Positions 1 to 6,876 of a DNA stretch of 28,114 nucleotides are shown here, piece by piece (positions within the stretch are counted from its first letter, which is position 1; every line of letters starts with the position of its first letter). The notes below the pieces were generated by a model. It had not been told where the DNA came from, did no database searches, and was given only the letters and a program-made list of their open reading frames with translations. Made by a program: the position numbers and the translations under genes. The stretch is from Deltaproteobacteria bacterium (GTDB lineage: Bacteria; Desulfobacterota; G020345765). Location of the stretch: assembly GCA_030616835.1 (NCBI GenBank), contig JAUWWP010000005.1, positions 1 through 28,114 of the forward strand. Reading direction: 5' to 3'.

Positions 1-15
1 GTTGACCAGATTCCC

Positions 16-166
16 ATTGGTTATTCGTTATTCGGTTGAGCTGCTCGTTTCGTCTCTCGTCACCAGGTTGCGTTTTCCCTTAACCGCTTTACGAATCCCG
101 ACCTGTCCTGAGCCTGTCGAAGGATACCAGCTGCGCAACCACAACCGATTATCCTCCCAACCTATC
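16..166 (+). repeat. Left copy of 151-bp inverted repeat
   Basis: These 151 bases are the reverse complement of 4713-4863, with a single A/G mismatch near base 141. The copy contains one TCCTGAGCCTGTCGAAGGA core at 106-124. It also has an internal inverted pair, GGTTGCG at 66-72 and CGCAACC at 134-140. Its open frame on the plus strand reads CPEPVEG, a typical repeat-derived translation, so I do not call a gene here. The ends of the unit do not match each other, so it does not look like an insertion sequence with terminal inverted repeats. Bases 167-245, between this copy and secG, show nothing recognisable. Confidence 0.95.
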
Positions 167-245
167 CCTCGACAGGGCAAGTAATTTGGATGTTCCCGCA
201 TAATCTGGGTTTATTCCCTGGTCTCCTGAGCCTGATTTTCTCAGT

Positions 246-659
246 TCATTTTGCCTCCGGGATTCTGCTTCGATCTTCTTCTACCGGGGCAGTTTCCTCG
301 CCGGCGGGAGTAGTCTCGGGAGCACCCGGCTCTTCTTCAGGATAAGGAGCGCTCTCCCCGGGGGGCAAAGATGCTCCCGGGATTGGCCTGGTTGCGGGAG
401 CAGGTGTCTTGTCGAAGATGGTTTTGCCGGGACGATGGCTGGAGAGATAGGCGAGGCTCAGTGAAGTCAGCATGAAGATGACGGCAGCACCGGCAGTAAG
501 TTTCCCTAAGAAACCGGCAGGTCCAGAGCTGCCAAAGATAGTTTGGCTGGCCCCGCCGAAGGCAGCTCCCATCGCGGCCCCCTTCCCGGTCTGGAGAAGA
601 ACGATGAGAATCAGGGCAAAGCAGACGATAATGTGAATAATAGTAATTACTGGAGTCAT
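246..659 (-). CDS. secG: Preprotein translocase subunit SecG
   Basis: SecG is the small accessory subunit of the SecYEG channel in the inner membrane and stimulates protein export. The 137-residue product has the family pattern: a first membrane helix (about residues 4-22), a cytoplasmic Gly/Ala-rich loop with the conserved segment LLQTGKGAAMGAAFGG (22-37) and SSGPAGFLGK, and a second helix (about 53-70). The tail after residue 75 is unusually long, rich in Pro, Glu and Thr, and is probably a disordered extension. The gene is last in the gap-pgk-tpiA-secG operon. Only two bases separate the tpiA stop from its ATG, and its ribosome binding site AGGAG lies inside the end of tpiA, so it is probably translationally coupled. 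A secG gene after tpiA is a common bacterial arrangement. Confidence 0.93.
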   Translation of the reverse strand: MTPVITIIHIIVCFALILIVLLQTGKGAAMGAAFGGASQTIFGSSGPAGFLGKLTAGAAVIFMLTSLSLAYLSSHRPGKTIFDKTPAPATRPIPGASLPPGESAPYPEEEPGAPETTPAGEETAPVEEDRSRIPEAK

Positions 660-661
660 AA

Positions 662-1423
662 TTAGTCTCCTGATTTAAACCTTATGATCTCGGCAAAGGA
701 ACGGGCCTCAAGGCTGGCCCCTCCTACCAGGGCGCCATCGATATCCTCCTGGGCCATAAGCTCGGCAACGTTGTCCGCCTTTACGCTTCCTCCGTATTGA
801 ATGCGAATCTCCGCCGCGTTCCTTCCTCCGAAAAGTTCACCCAGAACCTTTCTAATCAACTGGTGGACCTCCTGAGCCTGAGCCGGGGTGGCAGTCTCTC
901 CAGTTCCAATGGCCCAGATGGGTTCATAGGCGATTATTATTTCATTAAATTCCGTGGAAGTCAAGCTGGCCAACCCCCTCTTGATCTGACCTTCAACAAT
1001 ACTAAAGGTTTCCCTTTTCTTCCGTTCTTCCAGGGATTCCCCCACACAGATGATCGGGATCAACTCACTGCGGAGAACAGCCTTGAGCTTTTTATTAACT
1101 GAACTATCGGTTTCCCCAAAGTACTGCCGGCGCTCCGAATGGCCCAGGATCACATAGCGGCATCCCAGATCCTTCAGCATTGGCGGGGAAACCTCCCCGG
1201 TATAGGCACCACTATCCTCCCAATGGCAATTCTGGGCTGCCAGAGCAATACTGCTTCCACTAATGGCCTCAAAAACATAGGTTAGGGCAGTGAAGGGTGG
1301 GGCAACGATGATGTCCGCCGCTACTGTCCTCGGAAGCAAATTCTTAAGTTCAGTTACCAACTTGATAGATTCAAGTTTGGTTTTATTCATCTTCCAGTTG
1401 CCAGCAATCACTGGTTTACGCAT
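662..1423 (-). CDS. tpiA: Triosephosphate isomerase
   Basis: This enzyme interconverts dihydroxyacetone phosphate and glyceraldehyde 3-phosphate in glycolysis and gluconeogenesis, in the cytoplasm. The 253 residues match the usual family length of about 250. All catalytic residues are visible: Asn9 and Lys11 in GNWKMNK, His95 in VILGHSERR, and Glu167 in AYEPIWAIGTG, where the mobile loop 6 begins. The phosphate-binding QYGGSVK and GGASL segments follow near the C-terminus. The start ATG shares one base with the pgk stop (TGATG), a clear coupling signal. It is the third gene of the glycolytic operon. I see nothing unusual in the protein. Confidence 0.98.
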   Translation of the reverse strand: MRKPVIAGNWKMNKTKLESIKLVTELKNLLPRTVAADIIVAPPFTALTYVFEAISGSSIALAAQNCHWEDSGAYTGEVSPPMLKDLGCRYVILGHSERRQYFGETDSSVNKKLKAVLRSELIPIICVGESLEERKKRETFSIVEGQIKRGLASLTSTEFNEIIIAYEPIWAIGTGETATPAQAQEVHQLIRKVLGELFGGRNAAEIRIQYGGSVKADNVAELMAQEDIDGALVGGASLEARSFAEIIRFKSGD

Positions 1424-2628
1424 CAGAAAGACTCCCCCTTAGTTTTTTCCTTCAGGGCCTTAATCCCGGGTAGTTCCTTGCCCTCCAGAAGTTCCAGAAA
1501 TGCTCCTCCCCCGGTAGAGATGTAAGAGATTTGGGCCGATTTTCCCTCCTGCCGGACCGCGGCGATCGTATCTCCGCCACCAACAACGGTGAAAGCCGGG
1601 GAATCAGCCAAACAGGAAGCCATTGACCGGGTGCCCTTGCTGAATGCTTCCATCTCGAAGACCCCCATCGGGCCGTTCCAAATGATCGTCCGGGCATCCG
1701 CCATCACCTCGGAGAAAAGAAGGTTAGTGGCGGGCCCGGTATCCATACCCATCCATTCTTCCGGGATTTCCTGAGCAGGAACCACCTTGCTCTCAGCATC
1801 GGGTGAGAATCTATCGGCAATAACGCAGTCTACCGGAAGATAAAGCCTTATCTGCTTCTCCCGGGACAGCCCGATAATCTCGGAAGCCCTCTTAAGTAAA
1901 TCTTCCTCGACCAAGGATTTCCCCACCTGATAGTCTTGGGCCTTAAGAAAGGTGAAGGCCATGCCTCCGCCAATAATGAGCTTGTCAACCTTCTTGAGTA
2001 TATTCTTCAGGGTCTCCAGCTTGCCGGATATCTTTGCCCCCCCAATAACCGTAACCATTGGTCGTTGGGGATTCTCCATTGCCTGATCAAAGCAGTCGAG
2101 TTCCTCCTTCATCAAGAGCCCGGCCGCGCATTCATCAATAAAGCGGATGATCGCCGCTACCGAGGCATGGGCCCGGTGGGATACGGCAAAGGCATCGTTG
2201 ACATAAAGCTCGGCGACCTTTGCCAGGCTCCGGGCAAAATCCGGATCGTTTTTTTCCTCCCCGGGATGAAAGCGTAGGTTCTCTAAGAGAGCTACTTCTC
2301 CCGGTTTTAGCCCGCTCACCGTCCTTTCCACCTCCGGGCCAAGGCAATCATTGAGAAAGCCTACCTCCTTTTCTAAGAGCTCTCCCAGCCTCCTGGCCAC
2401 CGGGGCCAGGCTCAGCTTCTTATCTACCTTACCCTTAGGCCTTCCCAGATGGGAGGCAATGGTGAGCACTGCTCCCTGATCCAGGCAGTACTTAATGGTA
2501 GGAAGCACGCTCTCTATTCGGGTATCGTCGGTAATATTTCCCTCTGGGTCGAGGGGGACATTGAAATCTACCCGCAGGAAAACCCGCTTCCCCTTAAGCT
2601 CCACCGTATCAATATACTTTATACTCAA
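1423..2628 (-). CDS. pgk: Phosphoglycerate kinase
   Basis: It transfers a phosphate between 1,3-bisphosphoglycerate and ADP, the first ATP-forming step of glycolysis. The 401-residue protein is normal length. The N-terminal substrate-binding signature RVDFNVPLD (19-27) is present, followed by the DDTRI segment, SHLGRPKG and the HRAHAS motif. The C-terminal nucleotide-binding half carries GGAKISGKLE and the GGGDT loop near residue 350. It lies between gap (three bases upstream) and tpiA (one-base overlap), so it is surely in one transcript with them. The organisation is that of a bacterial housekeeping glycolytic operon. Confidence 0.98.
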   Translation of the reverse strand: MSIKYIDTVELKGKRVFLRVDFNVPLDPEGNITDDTRIESVLPTIKYCLDQGAVLTIASHLGRPKGKVDKKLSLAPVARRLGELLEKEVGFLNDCLGPEVERTVSGLKPGEVALLENLRFHPGEEKNDPDFARSLAKVAELYVNDAFAVSHRAHASVAAIIRFIDECAAGLLMKEELDCFDQAMENPQRPMVTVIGGAKISGKLETLKNILKKVDKLIIGGGMAFTFLKAQDYQVGKSLVEEDLLKRASEIIGLSREKQIRLYLPVDCVIADRFSPDAESKVVPAQEIPEEWMGMDTGPATNLLFSEVMADARTIIWNGPMGVFEMEAFSKGTRSMASCLADSPAFTVVGGGDTIAAVRQEGKSAQISYISTGGGAFLELLEGKELPGIKALKEKTKGESF

Positions 2629-2631
2629 GCC

Positions 2632-3648
2632 TTACTTTCCTGAAATATATGTTGCCAGCTCCTTCATCCTTTCGGAGAATCCCATTTCGTTATCGTACCA
2701 GGATAGAACCTTGACCATCCTTTTGTTCAGCACACTGGTGTAGGCAGCATCGAGGATGGAAGAATGGCGGTTTCCATTGAAGTCGATAGAGACCAAATCT
2801 TCTTCGCAGTACTGGAGGATACCTTTCAGGGGACCCTCGGCAGCCTTCTTGAAGGAAGAGTTAACATCCTCTTTGGTAGCATCTTTTATAAGTTCGGCGA
2901 CGAGGTCCACCAGAGATACATTAGGGGTAGGAACCCGAATGGCAATCCCATCCATCTTTCCGGCCATCTCCGGGATCACCAGGGAGATGGCCTTGGCGGC
3001 CCCGGTGGTAGTGGGGATCATTGAGAGAGCTGCGGCCCGGGCCCGCCGGAGATCCTTATGGGGCAGATCCAGGATCTTCTGGTCATTGGTATAGGAATGG
3101 ATGGTAGTCATAAATCCCCTTTCCACTCCAAAGCTATCGTGCAAGACTTTAACCAGAGGAGCCAGGCAGTTAGTGGTACAGGAGGCATTGGAGATAAGAT
3201 GATGCTTAGCTGACTCATAGCTGGATTCATTAATGCCCATCACCATGGTAATATCCACATCAGCAGGAGCTTTGGCCGGGGCGGACAGAATTACCTTCTT
3301 AGCTCCGCTTTCTTTACTGATATGCTTCTCTAAGCCTTTACGATCCCGAAAAAGCCCGGTGCACTCCAGCACCAGCTCTGCCCCTGCCTCCTTCCAGGGA
3401 ATCTCAGCCGGATCCTTGATGGCAGTAATGGGAATCTCTTTCCCGTTAACGACGATACCATCTTCCTTGGCCACAACCTCGGCATCCAGGATCCCGTGAA
3501 CCGAATCATATTTGAGAAGATGGGCTAAGACCTTGGCCTCGGTAATATCATTAATGGTGACCACATTAATTCTTTCGTCCTTCAGTGCGCAGCGCAGGAA
3601 GCAGCGCCCTATTCTGCCAAAGCCATTGATCCCTATCTTTACTGCCAT
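2632..3648 (-). CDS. gap: Glyceraldehyde-3-phosphate dehydrogenase, type I
   Basis: It oxidises glyceraldehyde 3-phosphate to 1,3-bisphosphoglycerate with NAD+ and phosphate. The 338 residues start with the Rossmann signature INGFGRIGR (7-15). An acidic residue follows the second beta strand (Asp34 in TINDIT), which fits NAD rather than NADP preference. The catalytic Cys157 sits in SNASCTTNC and the base His184 in TTIHSYTND. The C-terminal WYDNEMGFSERM helix is intact. It is the first gene of the operon. A strong AGGAGG lies just before the ATG and a near-consensus promoter stands about 40-70 bases upstream. Confidence 0.98.
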   Translation of the reverse strand: MAVKIGINGFGRIGRCFLRCALKDERINVVTINDITEAKVLAHLLKYDSVHGILDAEVVAKEDGIVVNGKEIPITAIKDPAEIPWKEAGAELVLECTGLFRDRKGLEKHISKESGAKKVILSAPAKAPADVDITMVMGINESSYESAKHHLISNASCTTNCLAPLVKVLHDSFGVERGFMTTIHSYTNDQKILDLPHKDLRRARAAALSMIPTTTGAAKAISLVIPEMAGKMDGIAIRVPTPNVSLVDLVAELIKDATKEDVNSSFKKAAEGPLKGILQYCEEDLVSIDFNGNRHSSILDAAYTSVLNKRMVKVLSWYDNEMGFSERMKELATYISGK

Positions 3649-3687
3649 TTTATCCTCCTTATGAAAAATGGAATTTTATTATTTTTA

Positions 3688-3716
3688 ATAATACTTTTTG
3701 TCCAGTAAGAAGTCAA
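3688..3716 (-). promoter_or_regulatory. Sigma70-type promoter of the gap-pgk-tpiA-secG operon
   Basis: On the minus strand, TTGACT (3716-3711) and TATTAT (3693-3688) are separated by exactly 17 bases. Transcription would start near 3681, about 30 bases before the gap ATG at 3648, with AGGAGG in between. No operator-like palindrome is evident between the boxes. Confidence 0.8.
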
Positions 3717-3786
3717 TATTTTTTTGGTATTTAGAACGGTAGCTTACCCGGCCAAAAAATTTGGGGGATACTCCAGGGTATTTCTC

Positions 3787-3815
3787 TTGCTGAATCCTTA
3801 TCTTTTGATTATAAT
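3787..3815 (+). promoter_or_regulatory. Likely promoter for the tmk-holB-ricT-metG run
   Basis: A perfect TATAAT (3810-3815) follows a partial -35, TTGCTG (3787-3792), at 17 bases spacing. It faces away from the gap promoter. The predicted transcript has a leader of about 150 bases that runs through the repeat block at 3843-3959 before the tmk start. Confidence 0.5.
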
Positions 3816-3842
3816 AAAATTAAGGTTAAAGAATTGGTTCAG

Positions 3843-3959
3843 GCCCTTCGAGTTCTCCTTCGACTTCGCTTCCTTCGACAGAGTTTATCCCGAGCGAGGC
3901 CGAGGGACTCCCTTCGGCTTCGCTCAGGGCAGGCAGGACAGGCAGGACATGGCTCAGGA
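3843..3959 (+). repeat. Degenerate cluster of dispersed repeat cores in the tmk leader
   Basis: The block strings together pieces such as CCTTCGACTTCGCTTCCTTCGA and GGCTTCGCTCAGGGCAGGCA (each related to the TCCTTCGACAGGCTCAGGACA core seen elsewhere) and ends in GGCTCAGGAC. It has no coding signal of its own. It gives the open frame upstream of tmk its Arg/Phe/Gly-rich, repeat-like translation. Confidence 0.75.
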
Positions 3960-3969
3960 CAAGAAATTG

Positions 3970-4662
3970 ATGAAAAGCAAGCCTCGAAAGCATAGGGGCA
4001 AGAATACTCAGGGCAGGCGCTTATTTATTACCTTCGAGGGGATTGAGGGGTGCGGAAAGACCACGCAGATCAATCTCTTGAAGAGATATCTCACCCTCCA
4101 GGGATACGATATTGTTTTAACCAGGGAGCCGGGAGGCACCGCTATTGGCCGTAAGCTCAAGGGCATACTGCTGAGCCCCGAAAATCACCAGATTACCCCG
4201 GGAGCTGAGCTGCTGCTCTATGCTGCTGATCGCTCCCAGCACATGGAGGAGATCATAAGACCAGCCTTAGAAGAAGGCAAGATTATTCTCTGTGACCGCT
4301 TCACTGATGCCACCATTGCCTATCAAGGCTATGCCCGGGGAATAGAGCTTAAGCTGATTGAGAGGCTCAACCGTTTAGCTACCGGAGGGCTGAAGCCAAA
4401 CTTAACCATTCTCCTTGACTGCCCGGTTGAGGTAGGTTTAGGCAGACTCTCCCAGAGAGAGAGCTCCCGCTGGCGAGGTACATCATTTAAAGATCGGCTG
4501 GAAAGGGAAGGCATTGATTTTCACCAGCGGGTGAGGAAGGGCTACCTTAAGATCGCTGAGAGGGAGCCCCGGAGGCTTAAGGTGGTTGATGCGGGAAGGG
4601 AGATTGAGATTGTGCAGGCTGAGATTAAGGGGCTGGTATCCAGATCCTTGGAGAAGAATTGA
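3970..4662 (+). CDS. tmk: Thymidylate kinase
   Basis: It phosphorylates dTMP to dTDP for DNA synthesis. The ATP-binding P-loop FEGIEGCGKTTQ lies at residues 22-33, the substrate motif TREPGGT at 51-57, the CDRFTDATIAYQGYARG segment at about 109-124, and a LID region with SQRESSRWR near 161-169. The frame is open back to 3724, but the extra 82 residues are translated dispersed repeat and have no family counterpart. I therefore choose the ATG at 3970 (230 residues, still slightly longer than the usual 205-215). An ATG at 3949 is also possible; the ribosome binding site is weak for both. The next gene is holB, after 370 bases of repeats. tmk followed by holB is a common bacterial order. Confidence 0.93.
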   Translation: MKSKPRKHRGKNTQGRRLFITFEGIEGCGKTTQINLLKRYLTLQGYDIVLTREPGGTAIGRKLKGILLSPENHQITPGAELLLYAADRSQHMEEIIRPALEEGKIILCDRFTDATIAYQGYARGIELKLIERLNRLATGGLKPNLTILLDCPVEVGLGRLSQRESSRWRGTSFKDRLEREGIDFHQRVRKGYLKIAEREPRRLKVVDAGREIEIVQAEIKGLVSRSLEKN

Positions 4663-4712
4663 ATCCGCCTAAGGCGAATTGCAAAATGTAAAATGAAAAA
4701 TGCTTGATGAAA

Positions 4713-4863
4713 GATAGGTTGGGAGGATAATCGGTTGCGGTTGCGCAGCTGGTATCCTTCGACAGGCTCAGGACAGGTCGGGATTCGTAAAGCGGTTAAG
4801 GGAAAACGCAACCTGGTGACGAGAGACGAAACGAGCAGCTCAACCGAATAACGAATAACCAAT
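4713..4863 (-). repeat. Right copy of 151-bp inverted repeat
   Basis: It is the reverse complement of 16-166 at 150 of 151 positions. It holds the core TCCTTCGACAGGCTCAGGA at 4755-4773. The 370-base stretch 4663-5032 between tmk and holB holds no gene. Just before the repeat is a small palindrome, CCGCCTAAGGCG (4666-4677 region), and an A-rich stretch. After the repeat come two further repeat types, listed separately, and an AT-rich run up to the holB start. Confidence 0.95.
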
Positions 4864-4880
4864 TTTTCTTTTGGGATTTG

Positions 4881-4953
4881 AACCACGAATTTCACGAATC
4901 TCACGAAACAAGCCGAGGTCCTGAGGAGCCCCGATGGGTGGCGGGGTCGAAGG
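4881..4953 (+). repeat. Composite dispersed repeat before holB
   Basis: The first part, AACCACGAATTTCACGAAT followed by CTCACGAA, is a short internal near-duplication. The second part is a variant core in which TCCTGAGGAGCCCCG and CGGGGTCGAAGG enclose a short hairpin. The same hairpin-bearing variant occurs at 8931-8963. Downstream, 4960-5030 is a low-complexity stretch of repeated GAATTTG and TTTAGG words leading to holB, with no clear promoter. Confidence 0.7.
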
Positions 4954-5032
4954 GATTGTTTTGAATTTGGCTAATTTGAATTTTGAATTTGTTTAGGGTT
5001 TAGGATTTGGGATTTTAGGATTTTCTTAAAGT

Positions 5033-6013
5033 ATGTCTTTCAATGATATAGTTGGTCAGGAGAGGCCGATTGGGATTTTAAGCAGAGCGGTGGAGCGAGA
5101 TCGGACTGCCCAGGCCTATCTGTTCCTGGGAATGGAGGGGATTGGTAAGAGGCTCACCGCTTACAACCTGGCCAAGGCCCTTAATTGCCAGGGAGAGAGG
5201 TCTGAGCCTTACCTTTCCTGTGATTGCTGCCCCTCCTGCCTAAAGATTGACCACGGAAATCATCCGGATGTGCAGGTAGTGGGTGGCACCCAGGAGCTGA
5301 TCAAGATCGGCGAGATTCGGCAGTTGCAAAGAAGACTACATTACAAGCCCTTCGAGGGCAGGAAGAAAGTGGTGGTTATCGATGGGGCAGAGAAGTTAGG
5401 ACTGGCAGCGGCCAATGCCCTGTTGAAGACTTTGGAAGAGCCTCCTCCCGAGACGGTGATTATCCTGCTCTCTACCAGTCTCTCTCAGCTTCTGCCCACG
5501 ATAATCTCTCGCTGTCAGAAGATCAGGTTTCAACCCCTGAGTATTGAGTCATTAAGAAAAGTAGTGAGCAAGACCTTACCCCGACAAGAGGAAGCAGTGC
5601 AGAGCTTGGCCTTCCTCTCCGGGGGAAGTCCGGGAAGGGCTTTACAACTGGCAACGGACTCAATCTGGGAGACTCGGAGGGAGCTTCTCCCGAGGATAGG
5701 ACAGTTAAGTAGTGATAATATCGAGGAGCTCTTCCAGCTCTCCGAGAAGCTGGCCAATGATAAAGAGGGTCTGGAAGGGATCCTTGAGCTTTTAAAGACC
5801 TTTTTCCGGGATGCCCTGACCTTTAGGGAGAATGGAACGGATAAGGTGGTCAATCTTGATCTTTTGCCCTCGATAGAAAGGCTATCTAATGAGCTTTCTT
5901 CCGCAGAGCTCATTGGTAAGATCGAGGCGATCAATGAAGCCCAGTCAGCCCTCAGGCAAAATGCCAACCGGCAATTAGCAGTGGAGAGGATGCTGCTAAG
6001 AATATGTAAGTAG
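5033..6013 (+). CDS. holB: DNA polymerase III delta prime subunit
   Basis: Delta prime is part of the clamp loader that places the sliding clamp on DNA. The 326-residue protein begins with the clamp-loader signature SFNDIVGQ. It has a P-loop-like GMEGIGKR (33-40) and a zinc-finger set Cys52, Cys63, Cys65/66 and Cys69. Next come the Walker B-like VVVIDGAEKL, the conserved NALLKTLEEPP, and the sensor/SRC motif ISRCQKIRF. Size and domain order fit delta prime, not the longer DnaX tau/gamma. The start lacks a strong ribosome binding site. Thirty bases separate it from ricT. The tmk-holB-ricT order resembles the Bacillus subtilis tmk-yaaQ-yaaR-holB-yaaT cluster. Confidence 0.93.
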   Translation: MSFNDIVGQERPIGILSRAVERDRTAQAYLFLGMEGIGKRLTAYNLAKALNCQGERSEPYLSCDCCPSCLKIDHGNHPDVQVVGGTQELIKIGEIRQLQRRLHYKPFEGRKKVVVIDGAEKLGLAAANALLKTLEEPPPETVIILLSTSLSQLLPTIISRCQKIRFQPLSIESLRKVVSKTLPRQEEAVQSLAFLSGGSPGRALQLATDSIWETRRELLPRIGQLSSDNIEELFQLSEKLANDKEGLEGILELLKTFFRDALTFRENGTDKVVNLDLLPSIERLSNELSSAELIGKIEAINEAQSALRQNANRQLAVERMLLRICK

Positions 6014-6042
6014 CTGCGCGGCCAAGAGAGGAGAGGTAGCCA

Positions 6043-6876
6043 ATGAAGAGGATTGTGAAAGTAAAGTTCAGAGATATTGGCAAATTCTGGGATTTTGACG
6101 CCAGTAACATCGAATTGAAATGGAGGGATCGGGTTCTGCTGGAGACAGATAGGGGCTTAGGAATGGGTACGGTTGTGGTTGAACCCAGGGAAGTAGAGGA
6201 GAGTCAAGCTCCCCAGAATATTAGAAAGATAATTCGTAAGGCCAATAAGGACGATCTGGAAAAGGAGAGGAAGAACCTGCTCAAAGAAGAAGAAGTTTAT
6301 AAGTTTTGCCTCCAGAGGATAAAGGAATGGGGGCTGAAGATGAAGTTGGTGCGAGTAGAGTATTATTATGACGGGAGCAAAGCCGTCTTTTACTTTACCG
6401 CCGAGAAGAGGGTAGATTTTCGCGAACTGGTAAAGGATCTGGCAAACAGGTTTCATACCCGGATTGAGCTGCGCCAGATTGGAGTCCGGGATGAGGCAAG
6501 GATGATAGGAGGGGTAGGAAGCTGTGGAAGAGAGCTCTGCTGCTGCTCCTTCTTATCTGCTTTTGAGCCGGTTTCGGTACGGATGGCAAAGGAACAGAGC
6601 CTGAGCTTGAATCCTTCCAAGGTTTCCGGAGTCTGTGGACGCCTGATGTGCTGCCTTTCCTTCGAGCATTCGGTTTATCTGGAGCTTCAGAAGGAACTGC
6701 CACCCTGTGGGGTAAGGGTAGTGACCCCCTCCGGGGAAGGTGAAATAATCGAACAGGACATCATTGCCCAAAAGGTCCGGGTAAGGCTTAAGGATGGTCA
6801 GGAGCTTAGTTTTAGCCCGGCGGAAATAAAACCAGTGGACTTTTTTGCCAAACCAACAGATAAAGGGGAGGAATGA
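6043..6876 (+). CDS. ricT: RicT/YaaT-like PSP1 domain protein, iron-sulfur type
   Basis: In Bacillus subtilis RicT (YaaT) works with RicA and RicF in a complex that carries [4Fe-4S] clusters and affects RNase Y processing. It is also tied to replication and sporulation control. The 277-residue protein here has the PSP1 C-terminal domain with the family's clustered cysteines: Cys161, Cys166-168, Cys198, Cys203 and Cys204 (in GSCGRELCCCSFL and GVCGRLMCCLSFE). A charged helical stretch (about 65-100) precedes it. A good GAGAGG ribosome binding site stands before the ATG. The metG start overlaps the stop by four bases (ATGA). No RicA or RicF partner is visible in the window, so function in this organism is inferred. 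Confidence 0.88.
   Translation: MKRIVKVKFRDIGKFWDFDASNIELKWRDRVLLETDRGLGMGTVVVEPREVEESQAPQNIRKIIRKANKDDLEKERKNLLKEEEVYKFCLQRIKEWGLKMKLVRVEYYYDGSKAVFYFTAEKRVDFRELVKDLANRFHTRIELRQIGVRDEARMIGGVGSCGRELCCCSFLSAFEPVSVRMAKEQSLSLNPSKVSGVCGRLMCCLSFEHSVYLELQKELPPCGVRVVTPSGEGEIIEQDIIAQKVRVRLKDGQELSFSPAEIKPVDFFAKPTDKGEE

Noticed and set aside
2..184. Open reading frame of 60 codons at the left edge
   Set aside because: It is the translation of the 151-bp repeat (CPEPVEG type); the other copy gives a similar frame at 4542-4904. No ribosome binding site or family match.
3724..3969. N-terminal extension of the thymidylate kinase frame
   Set aside because: The first 82 codons translate repeat DNA, the frame starts at the promoter region of gap, and the family begins just before the P-loop.
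16..4863. Composite transposon carrying the glycolytic genes
   Set aside because: No transposase or target-site duplication is visible; the 151-bp ends carry no transposase gene and match the dispersed non-coding repeat. The genes inside are ordinary housekeeping genes.
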